DNA of 64,000 bases. Origin: Selaginella moellendorffii (Eukaryota; Streptophyta; Lycopodiopsida; Selaginellales; Selaginellaceae). Positions 11,956 through 23,780 of the stretch are shown piece by piece (position 1 is the first letter of the stretch; each line of letters starts with the position of its first letter). Made by a program: the position numbers and the translations under genes. The stretch spans positions 4,832 through 68,831 of the forward strand of contig NW_003314413.1 of the NCBI RefSeq assembly GCF_000143415.4. The letters run 5' to 3'. Below the pieces are notes generated by a model. It searched no databases. It was not told where the DNA came from and saw only the letters and a program-made list of their open reading frames with translations.

Positions 11956-12457
11956 TGTAAGCTTCTGAATTTGGACTTCCCGGAAAGTCACCTAGCCTAG
12001 TACTATTCAAACTCAATGATGTTTAACCCCATGTATCCCAAGACCTTTAACAAATTGGAAAAGAGGGTGCACTTTTGTTTATGGGCCCTTTTCTTCTATA
12101 TTTAAACCCCATGGATGTCTCTCAAGTCGTTCTATCACGCTTACAATCTATCACACTTCTTTTCAAGTTCATGCCTTCATGAACAGAAGCTAAGAGCCAC
12201 AGCTATCCAAAGAGCCCTGCTCTTTTGACACCCTACCCCTCAGGTCGAGCCCAGTGTGAAACACAAATCCCTAAGCCCCAAAATGGAGCTGAAAGGGTGC
12301 CACGTGGTAGTGGCCAAAGCGAAAGCCAAACAAGCGTAACACATTTGGACTAAAAGCTCCCACTTGAGGAGTTTGAGATGAACCTGAGAGAGAATCCGAG
12401 ATGGAGTCTGAGATGGACTCGAGAGGGAGTCCGAGATGGACCGAGATGGAGTCCGAG

Positions 12458-12644
12458 TGTAAGCTCCTGAGTTTGGACTTCCCGGGAGGTCACCCAGCCC
12501 AGTACTATTCAAACCCAAGGATGCTTAACTCCAATTATCCCAAGACCTTTAACCAATTGGGGTGCACTCTTATTCATGGGCCCTTTCCCTCTATATTTGA
12601 ACCCCATGGATCGTCTCTTGAGTCGTTCTCTTTGGTTACTTACA
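12458..12644. mobile_element. Solo LTR of family F inside the foldback arm
   Basis: This 187-bp unit, TGTAAGCTCC...TACTTACA, matches 11956-12145. It is flanked by ccgag and tcgag, a near-perfect 5-bp duplication inside the purine array, and its partner arm at 13550-13800 lacks it. Confidence 0.75.
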
Positions 12645-13016
12645 TCGAGATGGACCGAGATGGAGTTCGAGATAGAGTCTGAGATGGACCGAGATGGAGT
12701 CTGATATGGAGTTCGAGATGGATCGAGATGGAGTCCGAGATGGACCCAAGATGGAGTCCAAGATGGACCCGAGATGGAATCTGAGATGGAGTCTAAGAAG
12801 GACCCGAGATGGAATCCGAGATGGAGTCTGAGAAGGACCTGAGATGGAGTCCGAAGTCGAGATCGAGACTAACACCAGGACCGAGACCGCGACCGAGACC
12901 GGGACCGAGACCAAGACCAAAGCTGAGGCCGAGACTGAGCCCAAGCCCGAGTCCGAGTCCGAGTCCGAGTTCGAGTCCGAGTTTGAGCCTGAGTCCGAGT
13001 CTAAGTTCGAGTTTGA
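12645..13016. repeat. Strand-asymmetric purine repeat array (GAGATGGA / GAGTCC)
   Basis: Units such as gagatggagtcc and gagaccgagacc repeat for about 370 bp. The complementary pyrimidine array lies at about 13395-13790. Similar arrays occur at about 23900-24070 and 58205-58410. Reading frames stay open on both strands, but the composition is that of a simple repeat. Confidence 0.8.
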
Positions 13017-13904
13017 GAGGGTGAAAGCCCAAAGCGTTCGTCTCCCAAACCCTAGGGGGTTTGGTGAGCTCCAAAAGTATAGTAGGGGGAGGACTCTAGT
13101 GGAGCCAGTTGTAAGTGACTAATTTTTCCATTCTACTTTAGTCACTTAACCACACCTCCGACCACTTGGAGGAGTCTCATTCACAACCTCCTTAAGTCCA
13201 ATTCAGGACTTGGGACTTGCTAGCCCCGAGAATGGCATCTATGCCACTCATCCCTTGCACTTAGTCCAAGTGCTCCACGTGCCCGGTCCCAAGTCGCTTA
13301 CAACTGGCTCCACTGGAGTCCTCCCCCTACTATACTTTTGGAGCTCACCAAACCCCCTAGGGTTTGGGAGACGAATGCTTTGGGCTTTCACCCTCTCAGA
13401 CTCGAACTCGAACTCGGACTTAGACTCAGACTCAGACTTGGACTCAGGCTTGGGCTCGGTCTCGGACTCGGGCTTGGGCTCGGTCTCGGCCTCAGCCTCA
13501 GTCTTGGCCTTGGCCTCAATCTCGGTCTTGGCCTTAGCCTCGGTCTCGGTCTCGGTCTCGATTTTGGACTCCATCTCGGGTCTTTCTCGGACTCCATCTC
13601 AGATTCCATCTCGGGTCCATCTCAGACTCCATATCGGACTCCATCTCGGTCCATCTCGGACTCCATCTCGGGTCCATCTCGGACTCCATCTTGGGTCCAT
13701 CTCGGACTCCATCTCGGGTCCATCTCAGACTCCATCTCGGGTCCATCTTGGATTCCATCTCAAACTCCATCTCGGGTCCATCTTAGACTCCTCAAGTCAG
13801 AGCTTTTAGTCCAAACATGTTATGCTCATTTGGCTTTTACTTCAGCCACTACCACATGGCACCCTTTTGGCTCCACTTTGGGGCTTAGGGATTTGTGTCT
13901 CACA

Positions 13905-14056
13905 CCAGTTTGGCCTAGGAAGGCTGTACCCAGATGTTGGGTGATGGGATAACCATTGGGAAGTCCAAGGCTAGAGTGAATACAAACCAACAAGTGGGGT
14001 AGCCTGGTAAAGTATTCAAGAGCCGGCTCTAGTCCCCCCGGGAGATCGAATGGTCA
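13905..14056. other. Non-coding link between foldback and split ORF
   Basis: About 150 bp without a convincing frame. It begins with ccagtttgg and leads into the ORF at 14057. It probably belongs to the same host element as 20808-23084. Confidence 0.4.
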
Positions 14057-14244
14057 ATGCTCCCAGTCCAAGTGTGGATGGCACTACCTACTTGGATACC
14101 TGGTGTGGCTCAACAAAACTTCGCTCTAAGCCCATGGCTAGAGCACCAAAGGCGGAAGGTGGGGAAAGTACCCACGAGGCTTGCGGAAGGCCACAATGTT
14201 CTGAAATGTTATCGCAAAGTCCCAAACTGTGAAAAGGAAGAGGA
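14057..14244 (+). pseudogene. 5' part of an ORF split by the LTR element at 14245
   Basis: The frame (frame 2) opens with MLPVQVWMALPTWIPGV and reads to NCEKEE at 14244, where the LTR begins. When the insertion and one gagga copy are left out, the same frame continues at 20808 with QSSGVETKDTVVGG and ends at 21057. The whole would be about 146 codons. I do not recognise the protein. It may be a fragment of a retroelement's coding region or a chance ORF; the restored frame is consistent with an older ORF broken by a recent insertion. Confidence 0.45.
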
Positions 14245-15393
14245 TGTAGCGCACGTGGTTTTGACCCTTTATCCTATGGTGATTTACCATAGGATAACAC
14301 CACGAAGTGGAACCTAAACCCTCTTTGTGCCACGTGACAGATGCCACGTGTCACATGCCACGTGTCCATGCCACGTGTTCATAGGAACCCGAGGTTCAGG
14401 GCCTTGGGCCACTGAACGAAGGAACGGTGTCAAACTCCCAAGCGTGACGCCAAGGAGTGATAGAACCGGACCACGAAGCAACTCCCGAGCATACAGCCCA
14501 AGGAGCGAAGGGACAGGGGCCTGGAGCGACTTGGAACAGTCCTAGAGCAACCAGCATCCCAATGCCAGGACTAGCACGCAAAACGGAGCCAAACGGAGTC
14601 TGGCGCTATTTCAGCATACCGGTGGCCTAACGGGAGGACATGGGTACTCCACCAGCTAGCATGGAATGGAACTTGGGCTTAGACCCAAGCCGGACGCAGA
14701 ACAAGGACAGGCACGCAAGCGGGAGCTAGACTATGCCTCAGGTTGGTCGGCCATGCCCGACCTACCCCCTATCCCTACTATACATTTGGAACCCCCCATA
14801 GCCCCCCCCCCTTGAGGAACACACGCTTTGGGCTTTCACCCCAAGCCTCCCTTAGTACCAGGAGTTAGTCTCTGGGACAAGCTCGAAACTTACTAAATAT
14901 GGAATGTCCTTAGATTGCGAATTTGGACACGGGACGAACACCATTGTGTTCAGGCCAATCTCTACATTCCGTAGATATGCTAAATAAGCAAATCTGGACA
15001 CTTTCCATAAATAGCATTTGGGACCGAATTGAGACTAACACTAAGGGCATGATAGCGAGGGTGTTTGGCAGACACGGTAAGCTATCATGTAGCGATATTG
15101 AGGGACCAATCTCAATATCGCGGGGGTTCCTAACACTAGCAAGTGCAAGCCAACATCATGAGTTTCTCATCACCGTGTCAAGTCTGCTTGACTAAATGAC
15201 AACTTAGGATTTCCTTCCTTAGTGCCCTTCCGGTCTAAGTGCACATGTGATGACCAGTTTCTCAACTAGCTTAGGTGGAAACTGATAACGGGTCCAGCAA
15301 TACCGACCTCCTGCCATCGTGGCAGTAAGGTAAGAGTGTCCGTAAGGACTAGCCGACAGGTAACTTTCGATACCCGAAGTCACATGCGCGACA
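14245..15393 (-). repeat. Left LTR of the LARD-like element (3' LTR in element orientation)
   Basis: It is 1149 bp, almost identical to 19654-20802. It includes repeated ccacgtg-type motifs (gccacgtgacag, gccacgtgtcac, gccacgtgtcca) near 14332-14370, which resemble G-box cores. Confidence 0.95.
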
Positions 15394-15407
15394 CTCTCCC
15401 CCCCTTG
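15394..15407 (-). promoter_or_regulatory. Polypurine tract of the LARD-like element
   Basis: The minus strand reads aaggggggggagag-like purines directly before the LTR, as needed for plus-strand priming. Confidence 0.75.
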
Positions 15408-18400
15408 GGAAGATCGACGTCCTCGTCGATGCATACTCCAGTCTAGAATACCGCCAAGGAAACAACTCCATAAAAAGTTCACGGTACTCACACTATGTGA
15501 GAAATGCACCAACTTAAATGAGTTAGGGGGAACCTCTTTGTCTAACGCGGATGTGCTACCAGCTCAGACACCTTCCGGCCGTCGCCGACAAGGAAATGAC
15601 CAACGGAATCAGCCACCCTTGCTGCTCTGGGAGTCACCCAGCTTACAAAAGTGTGATATGCCCCTGCCCGCAGGAACATAGAGAGAGAAGCCAGAGGCCC
15701 CAACCCTCCTAAGCAAAGAAACCAAACCCGTCGGTAAGGTTTAGATAGACTACTGTAAACAGGCAGTTTAGAGTTGTTTACACGGTCACGCCCTTTCAAC
15801 GGAATAAGGAACATCGACAAAGAGGCGGGTTATGTGACCAGTCGACAGTAGCTACCCCATGACTAGAGATTTCACCATGCACACGAAGTGCCGAAGCCAG
15901 TCTGCCCATTACTGGCCCAAACTCAAAGATCAATAGATGGACAATATCAAAGTCATAGACAATGATAGTTTAGAGATTTAATTATCAGGGAATAAAGCTT
16001 AGATTAGAACACAAAAGTATTCCAAGTAAGTTATCATCCGATAAACAAGTATTATAGTATAAGAACCACCAAGATCAGCATAATTGGTAAACATAGGATT
16101 CACCATTAAACAAAATTCAATAGCAAGTATACCATTAAGTAAACTCAATGATAAAGTTTAACTATTAAAGATTGCAGACAGAATGCTAAACAACTTACGA
16201 AAGATAACTCAAAGAACACAAAGTATCATACAAAATGCTCGCGAATGTATCACCCAAAGGAAATAACATCCAAATCTATCAAAACTAACTCGAGCAATAA
16301 TCAACAGAAGAGAATGAATGTTGCAAAGCAAACAAATATAGTGTTCATGCCAATCATCGCACTAGCCAATCCAGATAGATCCCAGCCAATAACACCAAGG
16401 AACTCAAGTTGCCTAAGCAAGTGTCAGCAACATCCTACTGATGTCTCAAACCCAAGAGACCAATCCAGAGCAAACCACAAAGAACATGTGGTATTGCGAA
16501 AAGCCAAAAGCCATCAAAGAGAACAACTAACTATCATGAAAGATCGTCAATCAGCCCATCAATGTAGTGATGTATAATCATCGTTGAAGAAAGAATCTAC
16601 CATCCCGAAGAATAGCAAATAATTCCAAACCAACAATAATCAAGCAAAACTTGTGATAAGGACAATCAACTACCCTAGATGATAGTCAATCATCACCAAT
16701 GATTGCCAGATGCAAAAACCAACTTCAACATCGAAGCTAATGAGCCAAAATGCCTTCCCCAACAACTTCTAACAAATGGAACAATGAGCACAAAACTCAA
16801 GAACCAAAAGCTCGAAGAAGCTTATAACTAAGTCTTGCCTAATAATAATCACGAGTTTCATAGAAGCTAACTTCAATGCTAAAGAAGAAATCATGGTGCA
16901 ACCCACAATATCTTCCTCAACACATCCATAAGCCAAACTTCATAATGCCAAAGCTAATGAAGAGCATTTCTGCATCAATCCAAAAGCTAAGCATAACGAA
17001 GCTATGCTTAACAAGTGATCATCAAACGATCCTCCATGAATCCATCTATAGCAAGACGTAACTCACTTCATAACAAGCTCTAAAAGAATCATTAATGATT
17101 GCTATATTCCGAACTCAAATCCAGCAAGGACTCAACATTCTAATATCGATCACTAACTCTTCTTCTCGTAGAGTTAGCATAGTCCACGACTAAATCACTT
17201 TTCAAGGAAAAGCTAAAGCTCAACCCTCTACTAAATAATCTCGTCTAGAACACAACTAACTCAACTTGCCACTCTGTTCGTTTGAACGTCAACACAGTTG
17301 CTAACTAGCAAATGCACGAATGCCAACAACACAAAGCTATAGCCAAATCATCAACACTATATTCATCAAGACTAATGAAACTCAATATCAATCTTTGGAA
17401 GGATATCTCATTTCACTCAGATCTCAATATCAACAATGTCAATGACAAAGCATCACTTCAATGCCATCAACACCAAAACAAAGCTAGAAGAAAGCATGAG
17501 TGAATCACCACTCGGAGCTTTCTAACAACCAAGCTAACCAAGGTCGAAGATACTTTAATTAGTAACCGAGACCAATCCTTTAGCAAAACTCAGTTACAGA
17601 TAACACTTCATCAAAGAGTGAATCACCACATCCAAGACTCAATGAAATCCAACACCACGGACTAAACGTAACCAAATGATATCGACAAAGATAGAATCGA
17701 TATACTAACATAGGAAACCTATGCAAGTCTAACGACATGATCCTCCGCAACACCATCCGGTAAAGCAAGCCCATCACTGCTAAATCATCATCGAGCAAAG
17801 CAAGTGTCAACTGTCCTTGATGAAGTCTACAAGTAATCACTAGTCACAAAGCAACTAACAATCACTCCTCAACTTGCGTTCACAAGACCCGAACACTAAC
17901 TCATGTCATTGAGTTACATACTTGTCCAACATGAACACAATACCCCAGGTACAAGATAAAAGTTCATAGACAAGCACAAACTAAATGACCACTCGAATCC
18001 AACTCAACCGCAATAAGCTCACTAAAACATTTAGCCACTAGCTCTGAGCATGCTTTGAAGAGGCTAGCTATGCAATCAACACTCAGTCGAAACTAAAGTG
18101 AAGACCATAAGATGGACTCATATCGGTACACAACCTCCTCATAGACAAAGCTATAGTATGGGTACCAACATCTCAACCTCAAACAACTAAGTTGAACATC
18201 ACTATTCTTAGCCAAGGTGCAGGGCCACCAAGACCAAGTCAAGATCAGTGAGAGCTCACTACTCTCATAGAGTCTTAACAAAATGCAAGGTGCAACCTGC
18301 CACCGAGCATAATGCTATAAAAGAAAGGCACAAGGGTCACCCTTCTTAGAAAAGCGCAACAGCCACTTTTCTACACTAACTCCAGACTCTATCCAACTCA

Positions 18401-19639
18401 ATTGCCTTAGCCCCAAAAGTCAGCATCCCTTTCGGGTCGCATCATACAAACTACTTACTAAGGTTTAAGCCAACCGAAGCCAACTCCAACCCCTTCAATA
18501 GTTTGTACTGGCTTACGAAAACGGAATGGTTTTCGAGCAAAATGATCAACAGATCAGCCATTGGAAAAGTCTAAGAAAATTTGTGGAAAATTTCCCATCC
18601 TAGAGAAAGAATGACTCTCAGTCCAGGAATACAAACTTTCAAGACTCAACCAACTTCTTCCTACTAACAACTTCACATAGGTTCACCTCGACACAGATTC
18701 TTATGATCCATAATATGCTTAAGCATCGAACATCTTTTCCCATTTTTCCAATATCCAACACCGACATCCGCAAAATGCAAAATGAACATCCAAAGCTTGA
18801 TCACGAAGACCACATCTTCGGATATCCATATTGCACTAACGCTCTTCTTCAATCACCTTCAAGATCCAATGTGAAGCCAAAACACTAACAAGGAAAATGA
18901 CATAGAAAATCAAGGTCCAAGGAAAATTCCTCATCACTTGAAATAACAATGCCACTTCCACTAACACAAGTGCTAGTGATGTTAATGCCCCAACTACACA
19001 TCTTCTCCATCCAACAATCTACTCCAAGTGCTAACGGATCAACTGACAAGTCATAGCAAGTGAATGCTATAACCCATTCCCAACACCTAATGGGCAAACT
19101 CAAGGAAACAAGGTACCAACTTAAGCTTAGCACAATGGATCACCATCGAGAATCCAGTCAAACCTACTACAATGCTACTACGTGCAAGTAGACTAGCTTC
19201 TCCATCAACCACTTTGGGGTTGATCATCATTTACCCAAGCAACTTCGTAAACACATTGCTCATTATCACATGGATATGATATAAATCACAATGACTTGAC
19301 CATCAATTGAGTAACGCAATGAGCAAGGCTTATGTCATTACTTCAAACGTTTATGTGAGTATCAAATGCCAACTCAAAGTGTAACCTCAAGTTGCTAATG
19401 CGCCTCACTCACGAGCCCAAGCTCAAACTCGTGCAAATGGAACATCTCCAATCCATCCTATGAGCCCAAGCGCAAGCTCACATCATAAGGTACAACAAGG
19501 TAACCCAAAACCTATCCCAAGAAACCAATGCGAAGTCTTTGCACCAAAACGTGTACCCACTCGGATCATCGTTTTCATCTCTGCGTATGCAACGAGACTA
19601 GTTGCCCAATCTCATTGAATAGTACTCGCTAAGACTCAT
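15408..19639 (-). other. Coding-free interior of the LARD-like element
   Basis: About 4.2 kb, A-rich on the plus strand. I looked on both strands for protease, RT (YxDD), RNase H and integrase motifs and saw none. The longest frames (16245-16577 plus, 18885-19133 minus) show no family features. The region is best read as structural or packaging sequence of a non-autonomous element. Confidence 0.7.
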
Positions 19640-19651
19640 CCTCTGATACCA
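19640..19651 (-). promoter_or_regulatory. Primer binding site of the LARD-like element
   Basis: The minus strand reads tggtatcagagg, matching the initiator-tRNA-Met complement except for the last base or so, 2 bp from the LTR. Confidence 0.85.
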
Positions 19652-19653
19652 AA

Positions 19654-20802
19654 TGTAGCGCACGTGGTTTTGACCCTTTATCCTATGGTGATTTACCATA
19701 GGATAACACCACGAAGCGGAACCTAAACCCTCTTTGTGCCACGTGACAGATGCCACGTGTCACATGCCACGTGTCCATGCCACGTGTTCATAGGAACCCG
19801 AGGTTCAGGGCCTTGGGCCACTGAACGAAGGAACGGTGTCAAACTCCCAAGCGTGACGCCAAGGAGTGATAGAACCGGACCACGGAGCAACTCCCGAGCA
19901 TACAGCCCAAGGAGCGAAGGGACAGGGGCCCGGAGCGACTTGGAACAGTCCTAGAGCAACCAGCATCCCAATGCCAGGACTAGCACGCAAAACGGAGCCA
20001 AACGGAGTCTGGCGCTATTTCAGCATACCGGTGGCCTAACGGGAGGACATGGGTACTCCACCAGCTAGCATGGAATGGAACTTGGGCTTAGACCCAAGCC
20101 GGACGCAGAACAAGGACAGGCACGCAAGCGGGAGCTAGACTATGCCTCAGGTTGGTCGGCCATGCCCGACCTACCCCCTATCCCTACTATACATTTAGAA
20201 CCCCCCATAGCCCCCCCCCCTTGAGGAACACACGCTTTGGGCTTTCACCCCAAGCCTCCCTTAGTACCAGGAGTTAGTCTCTGGGACAAGCTCGAAACTT
20301 ACTAAATATGGAATGTCCTTAGATTGCGAATTTGGACACGGGACGAACACCATTGTGTTCAGGCCAATCTCTACATTCCGTAGATATGCTAAATAAGCAA
20401 ATCTGGACACTTTCCATAAATAGCATTTGGGACCGAATTGAGACTAACGCTAAGGGCATGATAGCGAGGGTGTTTAGCAGACACGGTAAGCTATCATGTA
20501 GCGATATTGAGGGACCAATCTCAATATCGCGGGGGTTCCTAACACTAGCAAGTGCAAGCCAACATCATGAGTTTCTCATCACCGTGTCAAGTCTGCTTGA
20601 CTAAATGACAACTTAGGATTTCCTTCCTTAGTGCCCTTCCGGTCTAAGTGCAGATGTGATGACCAGTTTCTCAACTAGCTTAGGTGGAAACTGATAACGG
20701 GTCCAGCAATACCGACCTCCTGCCATCGTGGCAGTAAGGTAAGAGTGTCCGTAAGGACTAGCCGACAGGTAACTTTCGATACCCGAAGTCACATGCGCGA
20801 CA
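19654..20802 (-). repeat. Right LTR of the LARD-like element (5' LTR in element orientation)
   Basis: It is 1149 bp with TGTA...GACA ends and is followed by the gagga duplication. It is the transcription-initiating LTR given the primer-site position. A third, more diverged family copy is the solo LTR at 56694-57825. Confidence 0.95.
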
Positions 20803-20807
20803 GAGGA

Positions 20808-21057
20808 GCAGTCCTCTGGTGTAGAGACCAAGGATACGGTCGTGGGAGGAAGAAGTCCCAGAGGACCGTGGGATTTAGTAATCGGGCCTGTGGGCCTGGA
20901 TCTAGTGGCAGTGATAGCAAACACGGCCATGGACAAAAAGGGTTTGGTGATGACCAAAAAAGGGATATTCGGGAAGGTTATTTCCCATGCATGCGGGCAT
21001 CCTAAGGATGCTAAGGAGTGGATCTGGGATGATCACTCATGGATGGATGGCCCATGA
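20808..21057 (+). pseudogene. 3' part of the split ORF
   Basis: The frame continues that of 14057-14244 once the LTR element is removed. It reads through GLDLVAVIANTAMDKKG and ends KEWIWDDHSWMDGP before tandem stops at 21055-21060. Family unknown. Confidence 0.45.
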
Positions 21058-23084
21058 TAAAGCTCCTTCAAGGGATAGAGTTCCTTCAAGGTTCCCAAAG
21101 ATAAATCTAAGTAGCTTAGTACCTAGAAAGCCAAGTGTAAATGGTTCATAGAGCATGCGAAATTAGAGTGGCGCAACAAAAGCATGGTTTTGAAGCGTGC
21201 CACAAGGCAAGGCTATCAAGGTTAAGGAAGTAGTTCCCGAGTGTTCAAAGAAAGGGCTTTGAACGAAAGTCGTTGGTTAAGGACTTTCATGCTTATGCAT
21301 GAAACCATGTTATGGTGGCCGAATGACTTGCTAAGTGAGGTTGGCAAGTCGAGGGAACAAATACCCTAGTTGAAGGTGTTAACTTCAAAAGGGGTGGCCC
21401 ATAGAGCCAAGCATGGAGGAGTTTATGCATGATCATAGACTTGTCAAGGGAAACGACTTGGCAATTTAGAGGGACTAGGTTCCTAAGCTATGATCCGTAG
21501 TGCACTTTGGATATAAATTGGTGCACCGGCGTGGGGAGTCACACTAAGCATCTAGGGTGATACCGTCCGTAGATGCATATACAAAGGTTGGGTTCAAGTC
21601 CCAACCTTCTAGTGCTTGGGTTCGAGTCCAAAATCACTAGGGCATGGTGATGGTTTGGAATATAAGGACACTTATATTTCGGTGGTCATGGACTTTTAGT
21701 GAAGAGACTAGCTTAGGCACACCGCCAAACAGGGGATGCCCCGGAGTCGTGATGCACGGTTAGATTACTTAGAGTAAAAGTTCGGCATATCTAACTTGAA
21801 TACTTTGGTGCAAAGGGCACCAAGGACGTGGTGAATGAGATGGGGACACCCAGTCTCAGTTGCTATGGGTCCTTGGCCGGAAGGGCTGGTTTGGGCGCAC
21901 TGCCAAGTGTGGAGGATGCCCCCAGGGTCATAGTCAACAATTTAAAAGGGTCTGGAAGACTTAGTTCCTCTTGGTAGATCTGTTAAGGGGTCAAGATGAG
22001 ATCACTAGGTGATCTTGTGGCTAAACAAGGACAATGTCTTTGTTTGGGTTAAAGAATATGATTCCTAGTTCAAAGTGTTGATTTGAACTATTAATAATGG
22101 TGTGACTTAGTCAAGGTGACCAAGCGGGAAAGACACCGAAAGGGAAATTAATTGTGCCAATACGATGGTGTAGTAAGTCCAAGGAAGTAGTCTTTGGGAG
22201 AGACCCATAGGAGGGTCGCAAAGTTGGGCCATGAACAAAGCCTGTAGCAGAAAATGTTAAAGAGATCTACTAGGGGTGAGCACCCTCTAGACTTAGCAAA
22301 GTAGAGCCTTTGCTATGGAACCAAAAGGATACCTCAAAAATGGAGGTAGGGATCCTATGTTGCTCAATGCAATAATCAACGAATAAAAGCAAAAGACTAC
22401 TAGCCAAGTGTGGGCCATGGAGTTCATTGAAAGGAATCCAAATGGCAAAGTTAGGCATGGAATAGTAATGTGTTGAATACTAATGGATTGTGAGAAAGGA
22501 AGTGTGCTTCCAAGGATGGATTCCCAAATGCTCCAAGTTGGCAAAGGTAAAAGCTTCAAAGGAGGGAGCAGCAAAGTAGCCAAATGATAGAGTTGTAGAC
22601 ATCTTTAGCACAACTTACAATAGCTAGAATTTAGTGCTAAAGGTGGCATAAAATAGAAAGGAGGATGATGGTGCCCTCAAGTGGAGAACTTTCTAAGATG
22701 AGGAAGTGAAGTTGCACAATATGTGTAATGAAAGGTGTTAGAGACACCAAGGAAATTGACATCGAGAAGTGAAAATTAAAAGTTCCAAGGTGAACTAGTT
22801 ATATCAATAGAAGTTGAGACTATTCGAGAATGAGTAGTGGGATTGAGCTAGAGAAAGTGTTTCTAATGGGTTTAGCGAAAGCTAAACCAATAAAAGGGAG
22901 AGAATCACCTGAGGTGGTCAGATGAGTCTCTATGTTGGAAACACTATGCTCCTTAGAGTTTGGACAGGGCATGGCAAGCCTTTAGTGTCAAACCATTGAC
23001 AAATATGGGCTAGGTGCCAAGGATGGAAAATGTAATATATGCTGGTGTTACTTTATAAAATGGTTTATCGTTCTATAAGGACAT
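21058..23084. other. Non-coding retroelement-like stretch
   Basis: Two kilobases with stops in all frames. Near 21590-21635 two T-arm-like motifs occur (ggttcaagtcc, ggttcgagtcc), but no full tRNA fold is present. No protein family was recognised. Confidence 0.4.
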
Positions 23085-23749
23085 TGTAGCACATGTGATC
23101 ATGGGATAAGATTTGGATATACTATCACCGTGGATCCTTAGAACCTTGGGGGATAAATAGGGATAAAAATAGCCACTAAGGGCTCTCTCATTAAGCAATT
23201 GCCCCTTTTCCAATTAGTTTAAGGGGAGAGAGATAAGGTGTGCTACAGTTGGTATCGAAGCAAATGGCACGGGTTCGATTCGCATTTATTAGTGGCTACT
23301 TAAAAATATAATATACCCTTGAGCAAGGTATATTCCTACCCCTAAATTTGAAATCGTATATATTGGGCACGTCTTTCCTCTTGTGTGGAGTATCCACGGA
23401 CGAAGGTATCCACTGTGGAATAGCAATACGGATGGATGACTAGTTGCCTCACGTGGAATAGCTGATTTACATAATGGAAGGATTGATAGAGTCAGTGCGG
23501 AAATGGAAGTGCTGATTCCCCTTGGCTTAGTAAGGGTTGTTAGTCAATAGTCAATGAAAACATTAACATCTTTGAAGGGGGGCTGAGTGTAGCGCATGTG
23601 ATCATGGGATAAGATTTGGATATACTATCATTGTGGATCCTTGAAACCTTGGGGGATAAATGGGGATAAAAATAGCCACTAAGGGCTCTCTCATCAAGCA
23701 ATTGCCCCTTTCCAATTGGCTTAAGGGAAGAGAGATAAGGTGCGCTATA
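23085..23749 (+). mobile_element. TRIM-type miniature LTR retrotransposon, copy 2 (complete)
   Basis: The element is 665 bp, with LTRs at 23085-23247 and 23588-23749 (TGTAGC...GCTAYA). The primer site tggtatcgaagc (23250-23261) is a slightly changed initiator-Met site. The polypurine tract gaaggggggctgag is at 23574-23587. A perfect 5-bp duplication gacat lies at 23080-23084 and 23750-23754. No ORF is present. It is the same family as 10627-11235, and it gives the reference ends for that truncated copy. Confidence 0.95.
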
Positions 23750-23780
23750 GACATTGAACTTCATTTATGAGTGGTGGAGT

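Larger units (their letters stand above)
12255..13904. repeat. Large foldback (inverted repeat) built from LTR family E
   Basis: The left arm (12255-13116, TGTGAAACACAAATCC...) is the reverse complement of 13292-13904 (...GGATTTGTGTCTCACA), apart from a solo LTR inside the left arm. A spacer of about 175 bp separates the arms. Both arms contain GAGATGGA/GAGTCC-type purine arrays. The right half, read with its spacer (13110-13904), is a full LTR-like unit also present at 23781-24367. A ccag lies on each side (12251-12254 and 13905-13908). The long ORFs on both strands are by-products of the repeat and should not be taken as genes. Confidence 0.85.
14245..20802 (-). mobile_element. Young non-autonomous LTR retrotransposon (LARD-like)
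   Basis: Two 1149-bp LTRs (14245-15393 and 19654-20802; TGTAGCGCAC...ATGCGCGACA) flank 4.26 kb of interior. A perfect 5-bp duplication gagga lies at 14240-14244 and 20803-20807. On the minus strand the primer site tggtatcagagg (19651-19640) sits just inside the right LTR. A polypurine tract (minus strand of 15394-15407) sits inside the left one, so the element reads right to left. The LTRs differ at only about seven sites by eye. No gag or pol motif appears in the interior on either strand; ORFs there are short and lack known motifs. This fits a large retrotransposon derivative mobilised in trans. Confidence 0.95.

Noticed and set aside
12636-13952. Several long Ser/Leu/Glu-rich ORFs on both strands
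   Set aside because: They arise from the GAGATGGA/GAGTCC simple repeat and switch frame freely; no gene.
21585-21640. Possible tRNA gene or SINE from two T-arm-like motifs
   Set aside because: A T-stem and loop can be drawn, but no acceptor stem, D arm or anticodon arm fits.
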